Part shown: positions 1-8,524 of the stretch, piece after piece
Position numbering within the stretch: the first letter of the stretch is position 1
How the letters are laid out: every line of letters starts with the position of its first letter
Source of the DNA: Aliiglaciecola sp.
Lineage (GTDB): Bacteria > Pseudomonadota > Gammaproteobacteria > Enterobacterales > Alteromonadaceae
DNA length: 64,000 bases
Assembly: GCA_028356795.1 (NCBI GenBank)
Contig: JAOMVH010000001.1
Span: 24,827-88,826 of the forward strand
Reading direction: 5' to 3'
The notes under the pieces: generated by a model
Seen by the model: the letters and a program-made list of their open reading frames with translations, nothing else
What the model was told of the DNA's origin: nothing
Databases searched by the model: none
Program-made: the position numbers and the translations under genes

Positions 1-930
1 GCCTCTACTGAGCGTTCGACAACGAGTGAATGTGGTTCAGATTCCATCTCAAACATGATTAACTTCATTAGTGAAGGCATTTTTGCAATAGATCGCAATG
101 GCATTATTGAAATGATTAACCCAACGGCTGCCAACATGTTTGGGCAAAGTAGAGACATGTTGATTGGCCGTTCTTTATTGGACTTCTTGGGCGCCAATCA
201 AAGTCACGAATACATCGGCTTGTTTGAGCGTTTATTGAGTCGCGACAATCAGGTGATTAATCACGGTCCCAAAGAAATCAAACTGGTTCGTGAAGACGGC
301 AGTTGTTTAGAAGCTGACCTGTCTTTATCAAACTTGCCTGAGTCGTTTATTACCGACCGAAAGCTGATCATTGGTGTTATGCACGACCTCACCAGCCACA
401 AAGCGGAATATGGAAAGCTAAAACGTTTGGCGCGGACAGACTTTTTGACTGGCTTGGCTAATCGTCATGCCTTTGAAGAAAGTTTAAATACCAATTGGTT
501 GGAATGTGTTAGTGATGAAATGCCGTTGAGTTTGATGGTTATCGATGTTGACCACTTCAAGCTGTTTAACGACGAACATGGTCATGTGACGGGCGACAAA
601 TGTTTGCAACGTATCGCCAAAACCATTGAATCATGTTTACCTGCTCGAAACTGTCTTGCAGCCCGTTATGGCGGCGAAGAGTTTGCGCTGGTGATGCCGC
701 ACTGCCACAGCCAAATTGCTCAGCTAGTCGCGATACGGATAAAACGTCAAGTTGAAGCATTGACCTTTGAAGACTTAGGGCTAGGAAAGGATGTCAATAT
801 TACCGTGAGTGTAGGGATAGCCTGCCAGCAAAAAGGTTTATACCACACAGCCGAAGCCTTATTGTGCTCGTCTGATATCGCCCTATATCGTGCCAAAGAA
901 CAGGGCAGAAATCGTATTTGTTGTGTTTAG
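1..930 (+). CDS. PAS-GGDEF diguanylate cyclase, 5' end outside the window
   Basis: ORF 55..930; the frame stays open to base 1 with no stop, so the protein probably begins upstream. PAS-like N-terminus (SEGIFAIDRNGIIEMINPTAANMFG) and GGDEF-type motif ARYGGEEFALVMP. Confidence 0.9.
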   Translation, partial: ASTERSTTSECGSDSISNMINFISEGIFAIDRNGIIEMINPTAANMFGQSRDMLIGRSLLDFLGANQSHEYIGLFERLLSRDNQVINHGPKEIKLVREDGSCLEADLSLSNLPESFITDRKLIIGVMHDLTSHKAEYGKLKRLARTDFLTGLANRHAFEESLNTNWLECVSDEMPLSLMVIDVDHFKLFNDEHGHVTGDKCLQRIAKTIESCLPARNCLAARYGGEEFALVMPHCHSQIAQLVAIRIKRQVEALTFEDLGLGKDVNITVSVGIACQQKGLYHTAEALLCSSDIALYRAKEQGRNRICCV

Positions 931-1092
931 GGCGTGTTTCACCTCATCAATAACTTTGGGTTAGGTTTAGCCTATGGGCTTAGCAGGGAAGGGTTTGGTG
1001 TGAACACTCATTAAAATGGATTTTGATTATGAGTGTTCATTTTGTTCATTGAACCATGCAGTTTAATTGGACTTTTAGTGATGAATTTCCAT

Positions 1093-1635
1093 TCAACTCT
1101 CGACTTCGCCAACTAGTTTGAACCTTAATCCCGTTAATTTATTCTGATTATAAAATTCAATAAAACTTTCTGTGACTAATGGAAAATGGCCTTTTAAATT
1201 GGATAGCCTGAATATCGGCCAGTACTTTGTGCATGGCTTGAATGCGTATTGAGTAACTCCAAGTTTATAACCATCACACTCAATAAACTTAGTTTCATTT
1301 ACATCTAAAATATCAACTTCCTTCGTTACACTAAAATAATAAAGAGGCCCTTGGATTGAATAAAACTCTGTCCAGCAACCACATTGCTCTATAAATGGTG
1401 ATATTGTTTTCATTCCAGCCAATGTTGCCAATAAACCATCAGGGTGAAAAGAGGGAAAATCAAAGTTTTCAATCGACTTATTTCTATGGGTACCTTGGGT
1501 AAGTCGAATATGTTTATTTGGCAATTCCTTGAAATTACCGCTAAAAAGGCCATCCATAATATCCCTAAGATCTTTTTTGGAATCACATGTATAAAATGTG
1601 CCACCCTCTATAGGTAAAAACTCAAAAACCATCAT
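1093..1635 (-). CDS. Hypothetical protein, possibly an Imm11/DUF1629-like immunity protein
   Basis: 180 aa ORF; the C-terminus 'LVTESFIEFYNQNKLTGLRFKLVGE' resembles the end of DUF1629/Imm11-type proteins. Family call is tentative. Confidence 0.5.
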   Translation of the reverse strand: MMVFEFLPIEGGTFYTCDSKKDLRDIMDGLFSGNFKELPNKHIRLTQGTHRNKSIENFDFPSFHPDGLLATLAGMKTISPFIEQCGCWTEFYSIQGPLYYFSVTKEVDILDVNETKFIECDGYKLGVTQYAFKPCTKYWPIFRLSNLKGHFPLVTESFIEFYNQNKLTGLRFKLVGEVES

Positions 1636-1742
1636 CCTTGCTTGCTCTTCATATAATCTACCAATTTGAAAGCCTGACTTAATAAAGCGTTTATATCAGG
1701 CCCCAGTTTTGTGGTTTTCAGCCGACTAAAAAAATGATTTAG
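1632..1742 (-). pseudogene. Short toxin-like C-terminal remnant upstream of the putative immunity gene
   Basis: Open frame of 36 codons LNHFFSRLKTTKLGPDINALLSQAFKLVDYMKSKQG* bounded upstream by TAG; its TGA overlaps the ATGATG start of ORF 1093..1635. Confidence 0.3.
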
Positions 1743-1829
1743 CTAAGCTAAAGCCCATTCTCGGAGTATAAGTCTAAGTACATCATTAATTTGACCTTTA
1801 ATTATTGGCGTCGTCGTAAACATTTCTAA

Positions 1830-2384
1830 TTACACGTCAATAACTTTTGGAAAGGGTCTTATTGTGTATGTAATTACCCAGTCATTATTTAGCACTTTGT
1901 ATTTGCAAAATCCTTCGTATTGAAGAGTGTCACAAGTATCAACCGTTTCTTGATGTATGTTTGAGTGAGTTCGGGTGAGGTAAATTGCAAACTTTTTAGT
2001 GAAGTCGTTATTTGACGCATCAAATTTAGACATCCAAACGAAAAGTACAAATTCGACGTCTCTTTTCGGTGTTTCTTCATTTGATGAAAAAGCCTCTTTA
2101 AGCCCGATATCAAACAGCGTTTTAAAGTTAGTGTTCATTTTTTGATGTAACCCATGCACATATATCGTTCTGGCAAAATTCAGGGTGTTATCGGCCAGTA
2201 TTCTGGACTCAGCTTTACGTATCGCTTCGATGTTCGATAACGTTTTTGCGCTATATAAGTCGACTTTTCTTTCAATAAAATCAATGTCTTTTGATGTGAT
2301 TATGGTCGATTCAGTGGCGCAGCCGTTAAGTGCGCCGAGCATAAATAGCACTAACATGATCCCGCGAATATTAATTTTGCTCAT
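1830..2384 (-). CDS. Hypothetical lipoprotein
   Basis: Internal ATG at 2384 gives MSKINIRGIMLVLFMLGALNGC, a signal peptide with lipobox LNGC; no recognised domain. Confidence 0.6.
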   Translation of the reverse strand: MSKINIRGIMLVLFMLGALNGCATESTIITSKDIDFIERKVDLYSAKTLSNIEAIRKAESRILADNTLNFARTIYVHGLHQKMNTNFKTLFDIGLKEAFSSNEETPKRDVEFVLFVWMSKFDASNNDFTKKFAIYLTRTHSNIHQETVDTCDTLQYEGFCKYKVLNNDWVITYTIRPFPKVIDV

Positions 2385-2537
2385 GGGTAAGTGAAACTTA
2401 CTTTTTTTGATCGTTTTATCCTTGTTTAATTGTTTTTTTGACAATAACTCAAAATGCTTTGGAAGAGGCGTTAACGGTCTATTTTTGTTGAATTTGCAAT
2501 ACCGTAGCGGCTTGAGACTTGATTCTCAACAATACCA

Positions 2538-4397
2538 TCAACTGGTACTGTTAAAAAAGCGGCGTTTTTTATAGCTCAGCCCATAGCCTGTTGGAAACAG
2601 TGGGTGGTAGTAGCGGTCGCCAACATTGACGTTAGGGTGGGAGGCTTTTGGCCAGCTGAAGGCAAGTTTTCCACTGAATGTGCTGTTGCCACAAAGCACA
2701 TCGGCGATGCCACTTCCCTCTGAGCCGGGTAACCAGGCGGCGATAAATGCGTTGGAGTAGGACAGTTCGTCTTCGATTAGTAGTGGTCGCCCTGATACCA
2801 ATACTGTGATCACTGGTATACCTTTGCTATTAAGGGTTTGTATGGTGTTTGCGTCTTGCGGACAAATCGCTCCTAGGGCGAGTGAGCGTGATCTTGCTTC
2901 GTACATACTGACTTGGCCATGCACATAGCGACCTGATTCAACCACTAGGGCATCGTCACTTCGAATATCGCCAAGTATCTCTGCATAAGGCGACTCACCA
3001 ATCACCATAATGGCGGCATCAAAGTCTGCATCGTGTTGCAAAGTCGTCTCAACATTTTGTTGTAATTGTGCGTGGGGGAAGCGCTTTTTAATACCTTGCC
3101 AAATTGAATCGCCGAGGGGCAGGTGGTCGTTTCCTTCAATACCTTGCCAAGTGATGGTGAAGCCTCCACATTGGCTGCCTTTGCAGTGGGCATTTTTGCC
3201 CGCAACCAGTATTCTTGCGCTGCTATTTAAGGGAAGTAAATCGTTTTCATTTTTTAGCAGCACTAACGATTTTTGAACCGCTTTTTGTGCCAATTTACGA
3301 TGTGTGGAGCCTCCAAACATGCTGCTATTTGATGATACCCGCTCGGATGGAGCCGGTTTGTCAAACAATCCACTGGCAATTTTTACCGATAAAATACGTT
3401 TAACTGCGTCATTGATGCGCTCCAATGGCACTGTGCCAAGTTCCACATGATTGGTAAGGTGCTCGATGAATTTTTGCCAATTGCCCGGCACCATGAACAT
3501 ATCGATGCCGGCATTTACACCCTGCGCGACTGCCAAATAAAAATCATCTGCGAGGTAATCTATGCCTTGCATGTCTGACAGCAGAAAGCCGTCAAATTGC
3601 ATTTTTTGTTTTAAGGTGTCATTGAGCAAAAATTTGTTGGCGTGACACTTTTCACCGTTCCAACTGCTAAACGACACCATGATTGTCATCGCGCCAGCGT
3701 TGATGGCTTCGTAGTAGGGGAAAATATGGTTTTTTTCTAGCTCATTCCAGTCTATTACTGCGTCGCCTTGGTCGATACCATTTAAGGTTCCGCCGTCTCC
3801 CACCCAATGTTTGGCGCAAGCCAATACGCCTTCTTCGCTATCTAATTTGCCTTGCAAACCTTTTATCATGGCTTTGGCAAACTTGCTCACGAGTTTGGGA
3901 TCCTCAGAAAAACTCTCATAGGTTCTGCCCCAATTATAATCTCTGGCTACCGCTAGATTAGGCGCAAACACCCAATCTACGCCTGTGGCTAACACTTCTT
4001 TTGCGGTTGCTTTGGCAATGTCCTTGATGAGGGAAAAATCATCAGTGGCGCCTAACCCAATGTTGTGAGGAAAAATGACTGCGTCTTTGACGTTACTATG
4101 ACCATGAATGGCATCAACGCCATATAAAATTGGAATACCCAGGTGCTGCTGATCAACCTTTGTTGATGCGTACCAGTAGTCGTCACACATCTCTACCCAG
4201 TCATTTAGTTCATTTTGCTTGGGGAAAGAACCCGCAGCGCTCAATATTGAGCCTAATTGGTAATGGTAGACATCATTTGGGGTGCAAGTCGTCCGCTCGG
4301 CCTGGGTCATTTGGCCTATTTTTTGGGCGAGCGTCATCTTACTCAAGATAGCATTCACTCTTGCTTTAACGTGTTTGTTAAAACGCATCTTAGCCAT
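2538..4397 (-). CDS. Glycoside hydrolase family 3, beta-glucosidase/exo-beta-glucanase type, no signal peptide
   Basis: 619 aa; GH3 motifs LGIPILYGVDAIHGHSNV, VFAPNLAVARDYNWGRTYESFSEDP, KHWVGDG, GFLLSDMQGIDYL. Start overlaps the stop of the upstream GH3 by 8 nt. Confidence 0.93.
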   Translation of the reverse strand: MAKMRFNKHVKARVNAILSKMTLAQKIGQMTQAERTTCTPNDVYHYQLGSILSAAGSFPKQNELNDWVEMCDDYWYASTKVDQQHLGIPILYGVDAIHGHSNVKDAVIFPHNIGLGATDDFSLIKDIAKATAKEVLATGVDWVFAPNLAVARDYNWGRTYESFSEDPKLVSKFAKAMIKGLQGKLDSEEGVLACAKHWVGDGGTLNGIDQGDAVIDWNELEKNHIFPYYEAINAGAMTIMVSFSSWNGEKCHANKFLLNDTLKQKMQFDGFLLSDMQGIDYLADDFYLAVAQGVNAGIDMFMVPGNWQKFIEHLTNHVELGTVPLERINDAVKRILSVKIASGLFDKPAPSERVSSNSSMFGGSTHRKLAQKAVQKSLVLLKNENDLLPLNSSARILVAGKNAHCKGSQCGGFTITWQGIEGNDHLPLGDSIWQGIKKRFPHAQLQQNVETTLQHDADFDAAIMVIGESPYAEILGDIRSDDALVVESGRYVHGQVSMYEARSRSLALGAICPQDANTIQTLNSKGIPVITVLVSGRPLLIEDELSYSNAFIAAWLPGSEGSGIADVLCGNSTFSGKLAFSWPKASHPNVNVGDRYYHPLFPTGYGLSYKKRRFFNSTS

Positions 4398-6612
4398 CGA
4401 TTAATTCAAACCCTTGTTGAAGTGTTGTGGCTGAACTACCACCAACCCACACGTGGAAGTGACCTGATTCAGCAGCCCATTGCATCTCATCATTATAAAA
4501 CGATAAGTCATTAATATTCAGCGAAAATATCACCTTTTTATGTTCGCCGCGCTTAACATGAACCCGTGAAAATTGCTTAAGTTCTTTTACCGGACGGGTG
4601 GCGCTAGCAACTAAGTCTCGAATATACAATTGCACAACTTCATCAGCATCCCAGTCACCTGTGTTATGCACGGTAACAGCCACTTCGAGAGTTTCTGAAC
4701 GATTAATATGATGTTGACTCAACGTTAATTGGGAGTAGGTGAACTGGGAGTATGATAAACCAAAACCAAATTCAAAAAGCGGCGAAAAGTGGGTATCCAA
4801 ATGAATTGCAGCCATGCCCAAAGAAGTTTGTGGGCTTCGAGGGGGAATATCATTCATGTGGATATATTGGTCGTTGGTGGCTGGCTTCCCTGAATTTTTT
4901 TGGTTGTAATACAGAGGGATTTGACCCACTTTACGAGGGAAGGTCACTGGCAATTTGCCACTGGGGACCGCTTCACCAAGCAGCAAATCGGCAATAGCTG
5001 GGCCTGCCATTGTACCTGGGTGCCAAGCATATAGCACGCTGTCTACTTTTTCGATAATTGGCTCTAAGGTTAGGGGTCTACCCGCCAGCACTACAAGCAC
5101 AATGGGTTTACCCAGTTCAGCCATTTTTTCAATTAGTTCCATCTGGCTGCCAGGTAAATCAATATCAGCGCGACAATGTGCTTCTCCTGATAAAATCGCT
5201 TCCTCGCCAACACACATGACGATCACATCAGCTTGATTGGCCGACGCTAATGCTTGGGCGTACAAATCGGTTGTATATGAGCGGGTTGTCGCCATTGCCC
5301 TGTCATAGGTGATGTTAACTGAGCTTGGGCACGCAGATTCTAGGGCGCTGCGAATGGTGACACTGTGCTGCGGCTCACCGTCAAATATCCAGGTTCCCAG
5401 TTGTTCAAAACCATCATCAGCCAATGGCCCAATTAACGCGATATGTTGGGTTTCTTGGGCGTTTATGGGGAGCGTTTGATTGTGGTTTTTTAACAGCACA
5501 CAGCTTTGTGTAGCGATCTGCTTGGCAACGTCTAAACTTTCTTGCTGATAAAAAGCATCCGCGGTGTCAGGGGATTGGCAGTCTTTGTCAAACAATCCCA
5601 GTTGTTCTTTGACAGATAAAATGAGACCTACGCTATGGTCAACTTGTGCAATGTCTACTTGTTTTGTTTCAAGCAACTCTTCTAGGTGCTCGCGATACGT
5701 GGTGCTGACCATTTCCATATCTAAGCCGGCATTAAAGGCTTTTTGTGCAGAATCTCGCGAGTTTTCGGTTAAACCATGTATCTCTAACTGGTAGATTGAT
5801 TCCCAATCGCTTACCACAAATCCTTTGAATCCCCATTCTTCTCTGAGTATCTTTTTCATCAACCAACGATTACCGCTGGCAGGCACGCCATTCAAATCAC
5901 TAAAGCTCGACATAAAGGTTGCCGCGCCTGAATCTGAGGCCATTTTAAATGGCGGCAAATAGATATTGCGCAGTTCATTTTCGGGAATATTGGTGGTGCC
6001 GTAATCTCTGCCACTTTCAGTCGCCCCATAGCCGGCAAAGTGTTTAGCACATGCTGCAATCTGTCCCGATTCAGACATATCCGTGCCTTGAAAACCGTCA
6101 ACCATTGCTGCACCGAGTATGGAGCACAGGTAGGGATCTTCTCCCAAGCTTTCAGCAATACGCCCCCACCTTGGGTCGCGGCTAATATCAATCATGGGCG
6201 CAAAGGTCCAGTTTACCCCTACTGAGTTAGCTTCGAGCGCCGCTATACGGGCGGCTTGTTCAACTAGCTCTGCATTCCAGCTTGCGGCTTGACCTAATGG
6301 GATGGGAAAGATGGTTTTGAAACCGTGGATCACATCTCTACCAATTAACAGTGGAATGCCCAATCGACTTTCCTGTTTGGCAATATGTTGAAGGTAGTTC
6401 ACTGTGGGACCATCGACTTCGTTGATAACCGACCCAACCCAACCGTCTCGCACCTGTTGTGCTAGATGTTCGCTTACATGGCCCTCGCATCCTGACACTT
6501 GGCACAATTGGCCAATTTTTTCGTGCAGGTGCATATTTGATAACAATTGAGATACCCGTTCAGAAAACCTTGGATTCGAACTGACTTTCGCCATATCTGC
6601 CGCTACGTGCAT
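4390..6612 (-). CDS. Glycoside hydrolase family 3, BglX-type beta-glucosidase, no evident signal peptide
   Basis: 740 aa; IPLLIGRDVIHGFKTIFPIPL, RDPRWGRIAESLGEDPYL, KHFAGYG, GFVVSDWESI, C-terminal FN3-like domain. Confidence 0.93.
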   Translation of the reverse strand: MHVAADMAKVSSNPRFSERVSQLLSNMHLHEKIGQLCQVSGCEGHVSEHLAQQVRDGWVGSVINEVDGPTVNYLQHIAKQESRLGIPLLIGRDVIHGFKTIFPIPLGQAASWNAELVEQAARIAALEANSVGVNWTFAPMIDISRDPRWGRIAESLGEDPYLCSILGAAMVDGFQGTDMSESGQIAACAKHFAGYGATESGRDYGTTNIPENELRNIYLPPFKMASDSGAATFMSSFSDLNGVPASGNRWLMKKILREEWGFKGFVVSDWESIYQLEIHGLTENSRDSAQKAFNAGLDMEMVSTTYREHLEELLETKQVDIAQVDHSVGLILSVKEQLGLFDKDCQSPDTADAFYQQESLDVAKQIATQSCVLLKNHNQTLPINAQETQHIALIGPLADDGFEQLGTWIFDGEPQHSVTIRSALESACPSSVNITYDRAMATTRSYTTDLYAQALASANQADVIVMCVGEEAILSGEAHCRADIDLPGSQMELIEKMAELGKPIVLVVLAGRPLTLEPIIEKVDSVLYAWHPGTMAGPAIADLLLGEAVPSGKLPVTFPRKVGQIPLYYNQKNSGKPATNDQYIHMNDIPPRSPQTSLGMAAIHLDTHFSPLFEFGFGLSYSQFTYSQLTLSQHHINRSETLEVAVTVHNTGDWDADEVVQLYIRDLVASATRPVKELKQFSRVHVKRGEHKKVIFSLNINDLSFYNDEMQWAAESGHFHVWVGGSSATTLQQGFELIDG

Positions 6613-6901
6613 TCACAATTTCCTTTAAAGTGGCCTTTTGGCCTGCTTAGTTCGCCTTTTTTAACGCTGCTAAGCCTAATTAGTTAAACTTGTCTTTCTT
6701 CACCTTAATTGTGCGTTTAAGCAATTCAAACTAAATCAGCCCAAGTGGACTTATCCAAAGACTAAATGGAGTCTGATAGATCATTTTGATTGAGCAAATT
6801 ATTTAACGAGCCATTAACAATGGGGCTGTTTTGAAAAGTGACCATCTCAACGTATCGTTTGTGCCCGCTCGTCGTATTTACATTGTGATGAAAATATTAG
6901 C

Positions 6902-6935
6902 GTGTAACGTGGATGTTAATTTTTAAGTTAACAGC
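6902..6935. promoter_or_regulatory. Candidate operator GTGTAAC-N6-GTTAA plus GTTAACAGC
   Basis: Lies in the divergent GH3/MFS intergenic region; GTGTAAC-N6-GTTAA recurs with identical spacing at 22235. Confidence 0.35.
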
Positions 6936-6961
6936 AAGTTGCGCACAGTTGGGAACCAGCA

Positions 6962-8398
6962 ATGACAGACCAAGAACATTACACCACCGCCCCAGAAGAC
7001 AAAATTCCGTTTTTTAGTAAAGTGATTTATGGATTTGGCGCTATGGTTAACAACCTGTTGGCTGCCGCGATTGGGGGGATGGTGATAGTGCTGAACCTAG
7101 GTTTAGGCATGAACCCCGCTTTGGTTGGCCTTGTGAGCGCCTTACCTAGGTTAACCGACGCCATTACCGACCCTCTAATGGGTTATATAAGTGATAAGAC
7201 CAAGTCAAAATGGGGACGTCGGCGTCCTTATATTTTTGCTGGCGCCATTGCTGCCGGGATCTTATATGCCCTGTTGTGGCAGCTTCCTGCCGAACAAAGT
7301 GAAAGCTACTACTTTTGGTATTTCCTGATTGGTTCTTTGGTATTTTATTTAGCCTATACCATGTTTGCTACGCCTTGGGTGGCGCTAGGGTATGAGCTTA
7401 CGCCTGACTATCATGAGCGTACCCGCTTGATGGGGGTTCAGAACTTCATGGGCTACATCGTTTATATGATAGCCCCATGGTTTTTGTGGTTTATGCAAAA
7501 TGATAACTGGTTCGACAGCATGGCTGAAGGAGCAGGCTGGTTGGCGATGATCATTGGTGCATTTACAATTTGTGTTGGTATTTTACCCGCAATTTTCCTT
7601 AAAGAGCGTCATCAAAGCATCCCAACAGAAAAAACTGAAAATGATACCGAAGACTTTACACCAGGCATCAAGGGCTTCTTTTCTGGATTCGGTGAGACCA
7701 TAAAATGTAAGCCGTTTTTGTACCTGTGCTGCGCTACCTTTTTGGTGTTTAACGGATTTATGATTGTTTCTGCCTTCCAGTTTTACGCCATTATTTATTA
7801 TGTATTTGGTGGTGATACCAGCCAAGGCTCTGAATATGCCGGTTATGCGGGCACCTTGATGGCATTCTCGACATTGTTCGTGATTATCTTGGTTTCTAAA
7901 TTGGCAACTATTTATGGCAAGCGCAAAGCGTTTTTCTTTACCACTGGTATGTCGATGGTGGGATATGGGCTTAAATGGTTCTGTTATGACCCAGATACGC
8001 CTTGGTTATTGTTTATCCCTATGCCTTTCATCGCGTTCGGTTTGGGCGGGTTATTTACCCTAATGGGTTCGATGATTGCCGATGTATGTGATTATGATGA
8101 GCTTAAAACTCACCAACGTCGTGAAGGAATGTTTGGTTCAATCTATTGGTGGGTGGTGAAACTGGGTCAAGCCGCTGCCTTAGCTGCGGGCGGATTCTTG
8201 TTAAATGCCACAGGTTTTGACGTTGCCCTTGAGGGTGACCAGACTGAACTGACTCTTTCACTTATCAGATTATTTGACGGTGTCATACCGTTTGTTTTCT
8301 CCGGTATCGCGATTCTTCTGGTTATGGCTTATCCGCTGACAGAAGCAAGGTCTCGTGAAATTCGCATGGAGCTCGAAGCTCGCAGAGGGAAAGGCTGA
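6962..8398 (+). CDS. MFS transporter, GPH (glycoside-pentoside-hexuronide):cation symporter type
   Basis: 478 aa, polytopic; DAITDPLMGYISDKTKSKWGRRRPYIF is typical of GPH/MelB-like carriers. Confidence 0.88.
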   Translation: MTDQEHYTTAPEDKIPFFSKVIYGFGAMVNNLLAAAIGGMVIVLNLGLGMNPALVGLVSALPRLTDAITDPLMGYISDKTKSKWGRRRPYIFAGAIAAGILYALLWQLPAEQSESYYFWYFLIGSLVFYLAYTMFATPWVALGYELTPDYHERTRLMGVQNFMGYIVYMIAPWFLWFMQNDNWFDSMAEGAGWLAMIIGAFTICVGILPAIFLKERHQSIPTEKTENDTEDFTPGIKGFFSGFGETIKCKPFLYLCCATFLVFNGFMIVSAFQFYAIIYYVFGGDTSQGSEYAGYAGTLMAFSTLFVIILVSKLATIYGKRKAFFFTTGMSMVGYGLKWFCYDPDTPWLLFIPMPFIAFGLGGLFTLMGSMIADVCDYDELKTHQRREGMFGSIYWWVVKLGQAAALAAGGFLLNATGFDVALEGDQTELTLSLIRLFDGVIPFVFSGIAILLVMAYPLTEARSREIRMELEARRGKG

Positions 8399-8468
8399 TA
8401 CTCAGTCAGCCTATATTTCCTTAGGTTCCCTTAAGCTAAACCGCTTTTTTTACATTTATTTTTTTTAT

Positions 8469-8496
8469 AGCCACTTACCCAAAGGGTTAAGTGGCT
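8469..8496 (+). repeat. Inverted repeat AGCCACTTACCC-AAA-GGGTTAAGTGGCT upstream of the GH81 gene
   Basis: 12-bp stem with one bulged T and a 3-nt loop; ends 28 nt before the ATG at 8525. Confidence 0.6.
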
Positions 8497-8524
8497 GCTA
8501 ATGATTTTTTCAAAGGGATATAAA

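Noticed and set aside
6902-6935. LytTR direct-repeat site in the GH3/MFS intergenic region
   Set aside because: The GTT steps here are 12 bp apart, not the ~21-bp start-to-start spacing of known LytTR direct repeats, so only a generic operator-like motif is claimed.
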